DNA of 53,431 bases, from positions 1 to 53,431 of the forward strand of contig JAFBIU010000023.1 in NCBI GenBank assembly GCA_021531775.1, written 5' to 3'. A program made the position numbers and the translations under genes. The stretch's first letter is position 1. Each line of letters starts with the position of its first letter. Below, piece after piece: positions 47,646-53,431 of the stretch. Below the pieces are notes generated by a model, which saw nothing but the letters and a program-made list of their open reading frames with translations, was not told the origin of the DNA and did no database searches. This DNA comes from Parabacteroides distasonis (GTDB taxonomy: Bacteria > Bacteroidota > Bacteroidia > Bacteroidales > Tannerellaceae).

Positions 47646-49307
47646 TTATTTGCTTAATCCTACTTTTTTCAATATGGACTTAAACCATCCATTGTTCTTT
47701 TGATTTAAATATTCTATTGGAGCGAACTTGACATGTATAGATATTATCGCATTCTCATGTACTTCTAACTTTTCCTCTATAGATTTATCCCACTTAACAT
47801 TCGCATTAAGCAACAATACTTTTAATTCTGCCATTACTTGTTGCATCTCTGAACGATTCACTACCTGACTTGTTTTCGTTTCAATACGTTCTTCATGCTC
47901 ATTAATAGCACCTTGTAAGCGTTGCTGGCAAAGACGTTGCCATGAAGGTTCATGGGGATACCAGATTAAGCCATCCGGCAAATACGGAAGATCTGTTGGA
48001 GAAAAACGTTGGTGCAAATTAACACTACGACTGATTTCCTGCATCAGTTTATTTATTCGATCGTTTTCATAGGATCCTTTAGCAGCAACTGCTTTATAAT
48101 CTACACTTCCTGACAACTGTTGATTTGTATGATAATCTGTCCTATTAGAAGATCTATTTATACAATCGATTTGAATCTCTGTTGCCCCTAAGCTCTGTAC
48201 CAGTTGACAAAATTCACGTACTCTATCTTCAATCAACTCCAATTCATAATTTTCATAAAGCAAATATTTTGAAGCTACAAATGGATGTCCAACGTATAAA
48301 TGATTAGCAACAGGATGTCCAATAGGAAAGCTTATCGCAGGCAAGTGATAGATATTGACAACTGATATAGCAGATTGAAAAAGATCCGTATAATCTTTAA
48401 CAGGAACCAACAATTTTCGTTGATTATATGTCCTTTGCAAAAAAGTATCTACAAAAGCAGAATCATATTTTTGTAAATCTGCTTTCGCATCCTCTAAAAT
48501 AGAGACTGATCCGTGCATATAATCAGCAGGAACATTATTCACTACACAGGCGCAAATAGCTCTTGCTTTATCTAAATCATGAATTTGTTCATAAATCGAG
48601 TATAGAGTCCATAATAATTCACATTGAAAACCGACATTGCCTGATACGTTGGAACAATCCTCTTCCAAAATTTGAATTGCTCTTGCAGACTGACCTTGTT
48701 TATAGAGCAACCAAGCTATATCAGGTGTCAAACTTGCATTTTGAAACCTTTCACGGAAATCTAATCCTACTTGGAGAGCTTCGGTTTGATTTTTGTTATA
48801 CAGAGTATAGAATCGATCAATGGCTTTAGACATCAAAACTGTTTCTGAGATTTGTGTATTTGCCATTGCATTGAAAGTCCTCACCAATGAATTTGCTTCA
48901 ACATCAAGACTGGTTATTATAATATCATAAGCAGAGATACTACACACTGGATTGGTTTCATCAACTAGAAAGAAATAAAAATCTCCTCCTTTAAAATCCA
49001 CATGATCTAATTCTTGCCAAGATAATTTTATCATTTGATCTTTATGGGAATCATCCTTAATATAAGTAATACCCCAATCTGTCACGATTGTTCCTTGAGT
49101 CCAAACATTCCAAAATGTAGTATCACGTAACAGAAGTATCTCTTCTTCGTAATTTAACTCAAAGTCTTTTCTCAGAGATGCATATCTATAACTTGGAATT
49201 TTCGGATAAAGAAATAGATCTTTATCATTATGCAAAGACTTCCTAATATTTGACTTAAATACATTGATTGTCTCTTGGCAGTACATAATTAATCTTGCTT
49301 CTACCAC
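47646..49307 (-). CDS. AT-rich orphan gene, 553-residue hypothetical
   Basis: A soluble protein I do not recognise. The N-terminal ~150 residues look like a PH-like or beta domain (RDTTFWNVWTQGTIVTDWGI, then FYFFLVDETNPVCSI). The middle (150-290) has TPR-like helices (TEALQVGLDFRERFQNASLT, SARAIQILEEDCSNV). Then a conserved-looking segment (SFPIGHPVANHLYVGHPFVA) and a C-terminal helical and beta part (GLIWYPHEPSWQRLCQQRLQ). The DNA is clearly more AT-rich than the core genes, suggesting transfer. A structured RNA with its own promoter ends 47 bases upstream, same strand. Start at 49307 or 49286. Confidence 0.65.
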   Translation of the reverse strand: MVEARLIMYCQETINVFKSNIRKSLHNDKDLFLYPKIPSYRYASLRKDFELNYEEEILLLRDTTFWNVWTQGTIVTDWGITYIKDDSHKDQMIKLSWQELDHVDFKGGDFYFFLVDETNPVCSISAYDIIITSLDVEANSLVRTFNAMANTQISETVLMSKAIDRFYTLYNKNQTEALQVGLDFRERFQNASLTPDIAWLLYKQGQSARAIQILEEDCSNVSGNVGFQCELLWTLYSIYEQIHDLDKARAICACVVNNVPADYMHGSVSILEDAKADLQKYDSAFVDTFLQRTYNQRKLLVPVKDYTDLFQSAISVVNIYHLPAISFPIGHPVANHLYVGHPFVASKYLLYENYELELIEDRVREFCQLVQSLGATEIQIDCINRSSNRTDYHTNQQLSGSVDYKAVAAKGSYENDRINKLMQEISRSVNLHQRFSPTDLPYLPDGLIWYPHEPSWQRLCQQRLQGAINEHEERIETKTSQVVNRSEMQQVMAELKVLLLNANVKWDKSIEEKLEVHENAIISIHVKFAPIEYLNQKNNGWFKSILKKVGLSK

Positions 49308-49353
49308 TTCCTGTTCCCACCGGAGTTGGCATTATCTTTTAAGATTGAACAAT

Positions 49354-49612
49354 AAAAAAGCGTGGGAACTGTTGTCCATTATCTACCTTCAGGTATCGCC
49401 AAACACCTCTGTATGGATAATCAAACAACAGCCCACGCTCTATACTGATATAAACCTTTTACTTGGCAAAAGGATATACAGCAGAGCGTAAGCATAATTG
49501 TCTATTATTCCCATACAAAAGAAACTGGCGATTTCGAAGGTAGGAATAATATCGTAACGCTTTTTCGCTTTTCAGTACATCGTCCGAGTGAACCTCGCTT
49601 GGCTCTTCGGAC
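49354..49612 (-). ncRNA. Structured non-coding RNA, about 259 nt, four hairpins
   Basis: A discrete transcription unit: exact consensus promoter, folded body, and an intrinsic terminator. Hairpin 1 (49582-49612) has stem GTCCGA/TCGGAC with inner GAGCC/GGTTC. Hairpin 2 (49503-49551) has TATTATTCC/GGAATAATA and inner GAAA/TTTC, loop UCGCCAG. Hairpin 3 has CCTTTT/AAAAGG, loop GCCAAGU (49461-49467), with an outer ACGCTCT/AGAGCGT pairing (49483-49489 with 49435-49441). Hairpin 4 (49360-49438) has GCGTGGG/CCCACGC, CTGTTGT/ACAACAG, ATTATC/GATAAT and loop GUUUGGCGAU, then six uridines. Loop 4 can pair with loop 2 (AUCGCCA/UGGCGAU, 7 bp) or loop 3 (GCCAAG/UUUGGC). Not recognised as tmRNA, 6S, SRP or RNase P. 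Confidence 0.75.
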
Positions 49613-49617
49613 AAGTG

Positions 49618-49648
49618 CAAAAATAACGAAAAGCTTTGTCTAAACAAA
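49618..49648 (-). promoter_or_regulatory. Promoter of the structured RNA
   Basis: Minus-strand TTTG (49648-49645), 19 bases, TATTTTTG (49625-49618): exact consensus. The predicted start near 49611 falls at the first base of hairpin 1. Confidence 0.8.
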
Positions 49649-49831
49649 TTTCAGAGGATCCTTTTTCAAGGAACCCCATGACAAATATGTTTATATCATT
49701 TGGATTACGCTCATTTTATCATCGATTTCAGATACATGGATGTCCAAAATGTCAGCATTTTGTATAGGAATACAAAATACGAACAATCGGGGAGTACGGA
49801 ACGAAATAGGTTATCGGGAATTCAATACCAA

Positions 49832-49850
49832 GTTGCGGTTACGAGTTACG
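49832..49850 (+). repeat. GTTACG cluster C
   Basis: GTTGCG (one variant unit), GTTACG, an A, GTTACG, then C. It lies directly upstream of the TACCTTTG box (49862-49869) of the AAA ATPase gene, in the place where its -33 region should be. The remaining 49649-49831 holds no gene. Confidence 0.8.
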
Positions 49851-49861
49851 CGGATTTTATA

Positions 49862-49869
49862 TACCTTTG
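49862..49869 (+). promoter_or_regulatory. -7 box of the truncated AAA gene
   Basis: TACCTTTG, 36 bases before the ATG at 49905. The sequence 19-21 bases upstream is part of GTTACG cluster C rather than TTTG. Confidence 0.45.
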
Positions 49870-49904
49870 CAAAGCAGGAACAGGTACTTTACACATAGAT
49901 CATT

Positions 49905-51050
49905 ATGAGAGCATTCAATACAGCTGGCACTTGTCGCCCTAATCAACATTATATGGTAGATATTACCGAACGTTTGGAAATCATCCGTAAGATGGTCGCC
50001 AAAGGTGATTATTTTTGCATCAACCGTGGACGGCAATATGGAAAGACTACCACATTGGAGGCTTTGAAGTCTGTTCTCGAACAAGAGGGCTATACCGTAT
50101 TCTCGCTTTCCTTCGAGAATATAGGTCAGAATCTATTCAGTACGGATGAGAAATTTTGTGCCGCTGTATTGTGGTTGATGAAAGATGCTGTTGAAAATGA
50201 ATCGGTGGCCGGACTTTCTGAGAGATCCCGTTCATTGTTGCTGAACTCCATCGACGATGAAATACGTCCTGTTGAAACTGTTATCTTTTCACGAATCCTC
50301 AGCAAGGTGTGTAAGTTCAACGAAAGGCCTGTCGTGTTGACTATTGACGAGGTTGACAAAGCTTCTAACAACAGTAGTTTGGTTACCTTCTTAGGTATTT
50401 TGAGAAACCAATTTCTTGTCAGGAAAGAGAGTTCAACGTTCCAGTCGGTGATTCTTGCCGGTGTATATGACATCAAGAATCTCAAATTGAAGATTCGGCC
50501 TGATGAACAACATCAATATAACAGTCCATGGAACATTGCGGTCCCTTTTGAAGTCGATATGAGTCTTTCGGCTGAGGGCATTGCTGGTATGTTGGCTGAA
50601 TACCAATCGGATCACCATCTTGCTTTCGACGTGCATTTTGTGGCCCAACTGATCCGTGACTATACCGGAGGTTACCCTTTCCTCGTCAGCCGTATCTGCC
50701 AAATCATGGATTCCAATGGTTTGTCATGGGATCAAGAAGGCGTACAGAAGGCCGTCAATGCCATCCTGATGGAGCGCAATACGCTCTTCGACAATATGAT
50801 TAAGAATTTGGAAGATTATCCGAAACTGAAGGATACACTGAAGAGAATTCTTTTCAATGGTGTCAGAGAGACGTACAATCCCGACGAGAAGTACATTCAG
50901 ATTGCCACCATGTTCAACTTTATTGCGAACGACCAGGGACAAGTAGTGGTAGCCTGTCGAATCATGGAGACTCGTCTCTATAATTATTTTTTGGCGGAAC
51001 AGAAACCGAACAGCATGTTCCTATTAGGTCAGGCAGGTCTGATCTGTTGA
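49905..51050 (+). CDS. AAA-like ATPase, probably C-terminally truncated
   Basis: A 381-residue STAND/AAA-type protein. Walker A is the variant CINRGRQYGKTTTLEAL (residues about 38-54) and Walker B is VVLTIDEVDKAS near 145-156. Similar Bacteroidota proteins, as I recall, are over 500 residues, continuing after ETRLYNYF into a PD-(D/E)xK nuclease domain. Here the homology seems to stop at RLYNYFLAEQ and an unrelated tail (SMFLLGQAGLIC) ends the protein 22 bases before GTTACG cluster D. So it may have lost the nuclease part and be inactive. No partner gene is nearby. Confidence 0.7.
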   Translation: MRAFNTAGTCRPNQHYMVDITERLEIIRKMVAKGDYFCINRGRQYGKTTTLEALKSVLEQEGYTVFSLSFENIGQNLFSTDEKFCAAVLWLMKDAVENESVAGLSERSRSLLLNSIDDEIRPVETVIFSRILSKVCKFNERPVVLTIDEVDKASNNSSLVTFLGILRNQFLVRKESSTFQSVILAGVYDIKNLKLKIRPDEQHQYNSPWNIAVPFEVDMSLSAEGIAGMLAEYQSDHHLAFDVHFVAQLIRDYTGGYPFLVSRICQIMDSNGLSWDQEGVQKAVNAILMERNTLFDNMIKNLEDYPKLKDTLKRILFNGVRETYNPDEKYIQIATMFNFIANDQGQVVVACRIMETRLYNYFLAEQKPNSMFLLGQAGLIC

Positions 51051-51072
51051 ACATGGGGTATTTCAAGGCCCA

Positions 51073-51095
51073 GTTACGGTTACGGGTTACGCTTG
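51073..51095 (+). repeat. GTTACG cluster D
   Basis: Two GTTACG, a G, a third GTTACG, then CTTG and a run of G. It lies 22 bases after the stop of the truncated AAA gene and before the MNT/HEPN pair. Confidence 0.85.
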
Positions 51096-51227
51096 GGGGG
51101 CCATACCATAGATACCGCAAATGACGGGAATACAACAGCCAACGCGCTTTTGGGCTTAAATTTATGATGATCCTATGATGTTTGCATGAAATAAAGCATT
51201 ATCTTTGGGCAAAGAAAAACAATCAAT

Positions 51228-51542
51228 ATGGTTCAAAAGGTATTACTCAAACATATCAAAGAGGTATTGCAACACATTGCACCTACAGCAGAGGTCATCC
51301 TTTACGGATCTCAGGCACGAGGTGACGCAAAACCGGATTCAGATATTGATCTGCTCATCCTATTGGATCAGGATAAGGTGACCTACCAAGAGAAAATTTC
51401 GATAACCTATCCATTGTATGATCTGGAATTAGACAATCAGGTCTCCATCAGTCCGCTGATCTATACAAAGAAGGAATGGAACAACCGGCCTTTCTCCACT
51501 CCTTTCTATGTTAATGTAATGAATGAAGGGAGGAGATTATGA
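51228..51542 (+). CDS. MNT-type nucleotidyltransferase (antitoxin of MNT/HEPN pair)
   Basis: A 104-residue minimal nucleotidyltransferase. Catalytic motif GSQARGDAKPDSDIDLLILL (GS, then D-x-D) near residue 28, third acid near LDNQVSISPL. In the MntA/HepT system such proteins AMPylate and silence the HEPN RNase. A TATCTTTG -7 box lies at 51200-51207. It ends within an ATGA overlap with the HEPN gene, so the two are translated together. It is different in sequence from the MNT at 13682. Confidence 0.88.
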   Translation: MVQKVLLKHIKEVLQHIAPTAEVILYGSQARGDAKPDSDIDLLILLDQDKVTYQEKISITYPLYDLELDNQVSISPLIYTKKEWNNRPFSTPFYVNVMNEGRRL

Positions 51543-51937
51543 AGCAGACATTAGATGATAATAGTATCCAACAATTAGTTGCTTATCGTATTAAGCGAGC
51601 ACATGAAACTCTCCAAGAAGCAGATTTACTTATCAATGGAGGTTGTTATAATGCTGCTGTCAATCGACTGTATTATGCATGTTACTATGCTGTCATTGCA
51701 TTGTTAGTGAAGAATCACATCCCAGCTCAGACACATGATGGTGTTAAGCAAATGTTAGGACTCCATTTTGCTTTGACTGGAAAAATAGATAGGAATGAAG
51801 CTAAGTTTTATAGTCAGTTGTTCAATGATCGTATGAGTGGAGACTACGATGATTTTATGTTTTTTGATCATGACATGTTACAAGAACTTAGACCTAAAGC
51901 TGAGGCTTTTATAACAACGATTGAAAACCTATTATGA
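51539..51937 (+). CDS. HEPN-domain protein (toxin of MNT/HEPN pair)
   Basis: A 132-residue helical protein of the HEPN family (PF05168 type). The diagnostic helix is NAAVNRLYYACYYAVIALLV at residues about 38-57, followed by THDGVKQMLGLHF and RMSGDYDDFMFFD. HEPN proteins of this type act as RNases or as NTase partners. I do not see an R-x4-6-H catalytic motif, so RNase activity is uncertain. It starts inside the stop of the MNT gene (4-base overlap). Confidence 0.85.
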   Translation: MKQTLDDNSIQQLVAYRIKRAHETLQEADLLINGGCYNAAVNRLYYACYYAVIALLVKNHIPAQTHDGVKQMLGLHFALTGKIDRNEAKFYSQLFNDRMSGDYDDFMFFDHDMLQELRPKAEAFITTIENLL

Positions 51938-52029
51938 ACCATTTCATTTGTACAATAAGCCTAAGTTCGGTTGAATGTTTTCATAAATAAAACACAGTAT
52001 TTAACAGATTGTCACTTTCATTAAGCCGT

Positions 52030-52057
52030 AAGCGTAACTCGTAACCCGGTTACGCTT
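52030..52057. repeat. GTTACG cluster E, inverted-repeat form
   Basis: AAGCGTAAC (52030-52038) and GTTACGCTT (52049-52057) form a 9-bp inverted repeat, with another CGTAAC inside. So both orientations of the GTTACGCTT unit meet head to head here, unlike the other clusters. Confidence 0.8.
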
Positions 52058-52224
52058 TTGATTTTCACTTTCGCAAAACGGGAGGCTTCTTAGGGGAAAA
52101 ATACACCCCCTAAAAACGTAACTATTATTTCTTCTAAGAAGTAATATAGAATTATAATCTAATTATTATATATATAATGTACGCGCACGCGCTCGCATGC
52201 ACGCCCAAGGAGATTTCAATGAAA

Positions 52225-52246
52225 GTTACGGTTACGGTTACGCTTG
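52225..52246 (+). repeat. GTTACG cluster F
   Basis: Three contiguous GTTACG units followed by CTTG; identical over 22 bases to cluster B, 5.8 kb away. Confidence 0.9.
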
Positions 52247-52340
52247 CAAGCTCTCTTCCAGGTTGGGCTCTCCCCTCAGTCGCACCTCCCCCTTTTGGAG
52301 CCTCACACGGATAAAAATGGCCTGATTTTGCCCTTTCAGG

Positions 52341-52380
52341 CGTAACCAAGCGTAACCCAAGCGTAACTCGTAACCGTAAC
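52341..52380 (-). repeat. GTTACG cluster G, reverse orientation
   Basis: Five GTTACG units on the minus strand: two contiguous, an A, a third, then CTTGG, a fourth, CTTG, a fifth. It faces cluster F across about 95 bases of non-coding DNA, so F and G form an inverted pair. Confidence 0.85.
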
Positions 52381-52461
52381 TTTTACATCAATGGATAGGG
52401 TATTTCTGTGAATATATGTTAACCGGAAATCATTTTCTCTAAGAAGCATGGAGATGGGGGG

Positions 52462-52505
52462 TTACTCATTTTTTCTTGAGTAAATGCCCATCGTTGGATG
52501 AGTAA
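52462..52505 (+). promoter_or_regulatory. TGAGTAA boxes upstream of the HU-like gene
   Basis: TTACTCAT (52462-52469) and ATGAGTAA (52498-52505) are a perfect inverted repeat, with a further TTGAGTAAA (52477-52485) between them. They lie just upstream of the -7 box TATCTTTG (52532-52539), which has no -33 box, and may bind an activator or repressor. Confidence 0.45.
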
Positions 52506-52531
52506 AACGGAAAAGGTGCCTTTTTGGGTTG

Positions 52532-52539
52532 TATCTTTG
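52532..52539 (+). promoter_or_regulatory. -7 box of the HU-like gene
   Basis: TATCTTTG fits TAnnTTTG. It implies a leader of about 135 bases before the ATG at 52681. No TTTG at 19-21 bases upstream; the TGAGTAA boxes lie there instead. Confidence 0.5.
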
Positions 52540-52680
52540 CATTGTGATCCTCGATGAGGGCGAACAGAGGGCTTGAACCAAACGTCTGTTATGACAACGG
52601 CCGATCATAATTCATGACGGACCTCGCTCTTCAGTGATGCCTCTCGGGACACGTAACGTCAAACTAAATTTTTTTCAATC

Positions 52681-53431
52681 ATGATCAATTACAGTATCGT
52701 AATGCGTAGCGTGAACGCGAACCTGTTTGAAATCAATCAGGCCAAAGCACGCATCAAAATGGCTCAGAAAGAGGGTAAAACTCCGGCTCAGGCTGACCTC
52801 GACCTCGTGAAGACCGAGAAGCAGAACGCTTTTGCCATCGCCCAGTATGCCGACGTGATAACCATCGAGAAGTTTGCCCGCCACATTACCACTCACGGTT
52901 GCGTCTATTCGCGTGCCGACATCTCGGCCATCCTCTACATGGCGGTCGATTGTATGCGTGAGCTGCTGTTGGAGGGGAAGAAGATCCGCTTGGGTGACTT
53001 AGGTGACTTCTCCGTGAACCTCTCTTCGAAGGGTGCCGAGACGGCCGACAAGTTCACCGCCCAGAACATCACGGGTGTGAATGTGATGTGGGATCCGGGC
53101 ATGGAGTTCAAGAACCTGTTGGCGGATGCCGAGTTCAATCTGGTGGCCAGCCGTAGTGCCCAGGCTGCTGTCTTGAAGGCCATCAAGGCGGGTCAGACGA
53201 CTGTCGATCTGACGGTACCGACCGATCCGACCGATCCTTCGGATGGTGATGGCAACGGAGGTGGTTCCGGTTCGGATGGGGGTTCTGACAATGGAGGCAC
53301 CGGTTCGGATGGGGGCGGCAATTCCGTCCAGAAATACACCTTGACGGTCACTTCGGCAGACAGCCAGATGGGTAGCGTGACCGGTGGTGGAGAGTATGAG
53401 GCGGGTACGCAAGCCACCGTGACGGCCGTAG
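52681..53431 (+). CDS. HU-like DNA-binding protein fused to InlB-type repeats (partial)
   Basis: The gene runs off the right edge after 250 codons. Residues 1-125 are an HU/IHF-like domain: MINYSIVMRSVNANLFEINQ, TIEKFARHITTHGCVYSRAD, LLEGKKIRLGDLGDFSVNLS, typical of the larger Bacteroidales HU-like proteins. A helical piece follows (SRSAQAAVLKAIKAGQTT), then a Gly/Ser/Asp/Pro-rich linker (about 184-217) and KYTLTVTSADSQMGSVTGGG, the start of an InlB B-repeat-like domain. No signal peptide, so a surface-type domain is attached to a DNA-binding one. It opens a rightward unit; the island continues beyond the window. Confidence 0.8.
   Translation, partial: MINYSIVMRSVNANLFEINQAKARIKMAQKEGKTPAQADLDLVKTEKQNAFAIAQYADVITIEKFARHITTHGCVYSRADISAILYMAVDCMRELLLEGKKIRLGDLGDFSVNLSSKGAETADKFTAQNITGVNVMWDPGMEFKNLLADAEFNLVASRSAQAAVLKAIKAGQTTVDLTVPTDPTDPSDGDGNGGGSGSDGGSDNGGTGSDGGGNSVQKYTLTVTSADSQMGSVTGGGEYEAGTQATVTAV

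Larger units (their letters stand above)
51938..52680. other. 743-bp non-coding stretch with repeats and a promoter
   Basis: No gene found. It contains GTTACG clusters E, F and G, a palindrome CTTCTAAGAAG (52131-52141), a run of alternating TA followed by GTACGCGCACGCGC (52170-52196), which is Z-DNA-prone, the TGAGTAA boxes at 52462-52505, and a -7 box at 52532. From 52540 to 52680 lies a probable 5' leader of the HU-like gene. Confidence 0.5.

Noticed and set aside
49354-49612. 6S RNA
   Set aside because: 6S RNA needs 5' and 3' ends paired into one long hairpin with a central bubble; here the 5' end closes its own hairpin and the ends are not complementary.
49459-49647. A 62-codon minus-strand frame overlapping the structured RNA
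   Set aside because: Its codons coincide with the hairpin arms, its start lies upstream of the predicted transcription start, and the sequence is better explained by base pairing. I kept the RNA call.
49354-49648. Retron or diversity-generating retroelement RNA
   Set aside because: No reverse transcriptase gene, no template/variable repeat pair and no accessory variability gene nearby.
40196-53431. Complete prophage or conjugative element
   Set aside because: An amidase, primase and lysis-like protein are present, but no integrase, capsid, terminase, relaxase or conjugation gene is seen in the window, so only the term accessory island is justified.

Overview
The window looks like chromosomal DNA of a gut Bacteroidales bacterium (Bacteroides/Parabacteroides type; I do not fix the genus). 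Evidence: two SusC/SusD pairs, a Bacteroidota glutaminyl cyclase, M19 and GH genes with Sec or lipoprotein signals, and repeated matches to the Bacteroides promoter consensus TTTG-N19-21-TAnnTTTG. There is no integrase, capsid, reverse transcriptase or CRISPR array in the window.

Layout. (1) 1-6.4 kb: an ilv operon on the minus strand (ilvD-ilvB-ilvN-acyl-ACP thioesterase-ilvC). It is preceded by a consensus promoter, a 19-residue leader peptide made mostly of Ile/Leu/Val, and a terminator with a competing antiterminator, i.e. a classical attenuator. (2) 6.5-12.6 kb: a SusC/SusD pair and a small secreted protein. (3) 13-17.4 kb: tRNA-Pro, palindromic tandem repeats, an orphan MNT nucleotidyltransferase, and a three-gene operon (TPR protein, DUF3626/ART-like protein, Fic protein). 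It ends in a scar of gene debris (GH92 fragments and a TPR fragment). (4) 17.4-26.4 kb: a polysaccharide-utilisation locus with SusC, SusD, a large DUF5107-TPR protein and a GH16 lipoprotein. (5) 26.6-40.1 kb: SufE, glutaminyl cyclase, two paralogous C26-M19 fusion hydrolases, GyrB, S20 between two identical tRNA-Glu genes, RecO, UvrA, a two-domain nuclease/phosphoesterase, and a tRNA with a CAT anticodon.

(6) 40.2-53.4 kb: an accessory island next to that tRNA. It carries an amidase, a DUF5675 membrane protein, a CHC2/Toprim primase, a DUF3987 P-loop protein, two linked hypotheticals that share a QLNPNAT motif, a HigBA-like pair between perfect 80-bp direct repeats, an AT-rich 553-residue orphan gene, a structured ~259-nt RNA with its own promoter and terminator, a truncated AAA ATPase, an MNT/HEPN pair, and the start of an HU-like/InlB-repeat fusion that runs off the right edge. 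Most module boundaries in this island carry a short cluster of the hexamer GTTACG (usually three copies ending in CTTG), seven clusters in 11 kb.

The strongest candidates for something new are the 49.35-49.61 kb RNA, whose terminator loop can pair with either of two other loops, and the GTTACG clusters that mark the edges of exchangeable modules. The ilv attenuator is the best-supported regulatory element. All family names are from reading the sequence; no database search was run.
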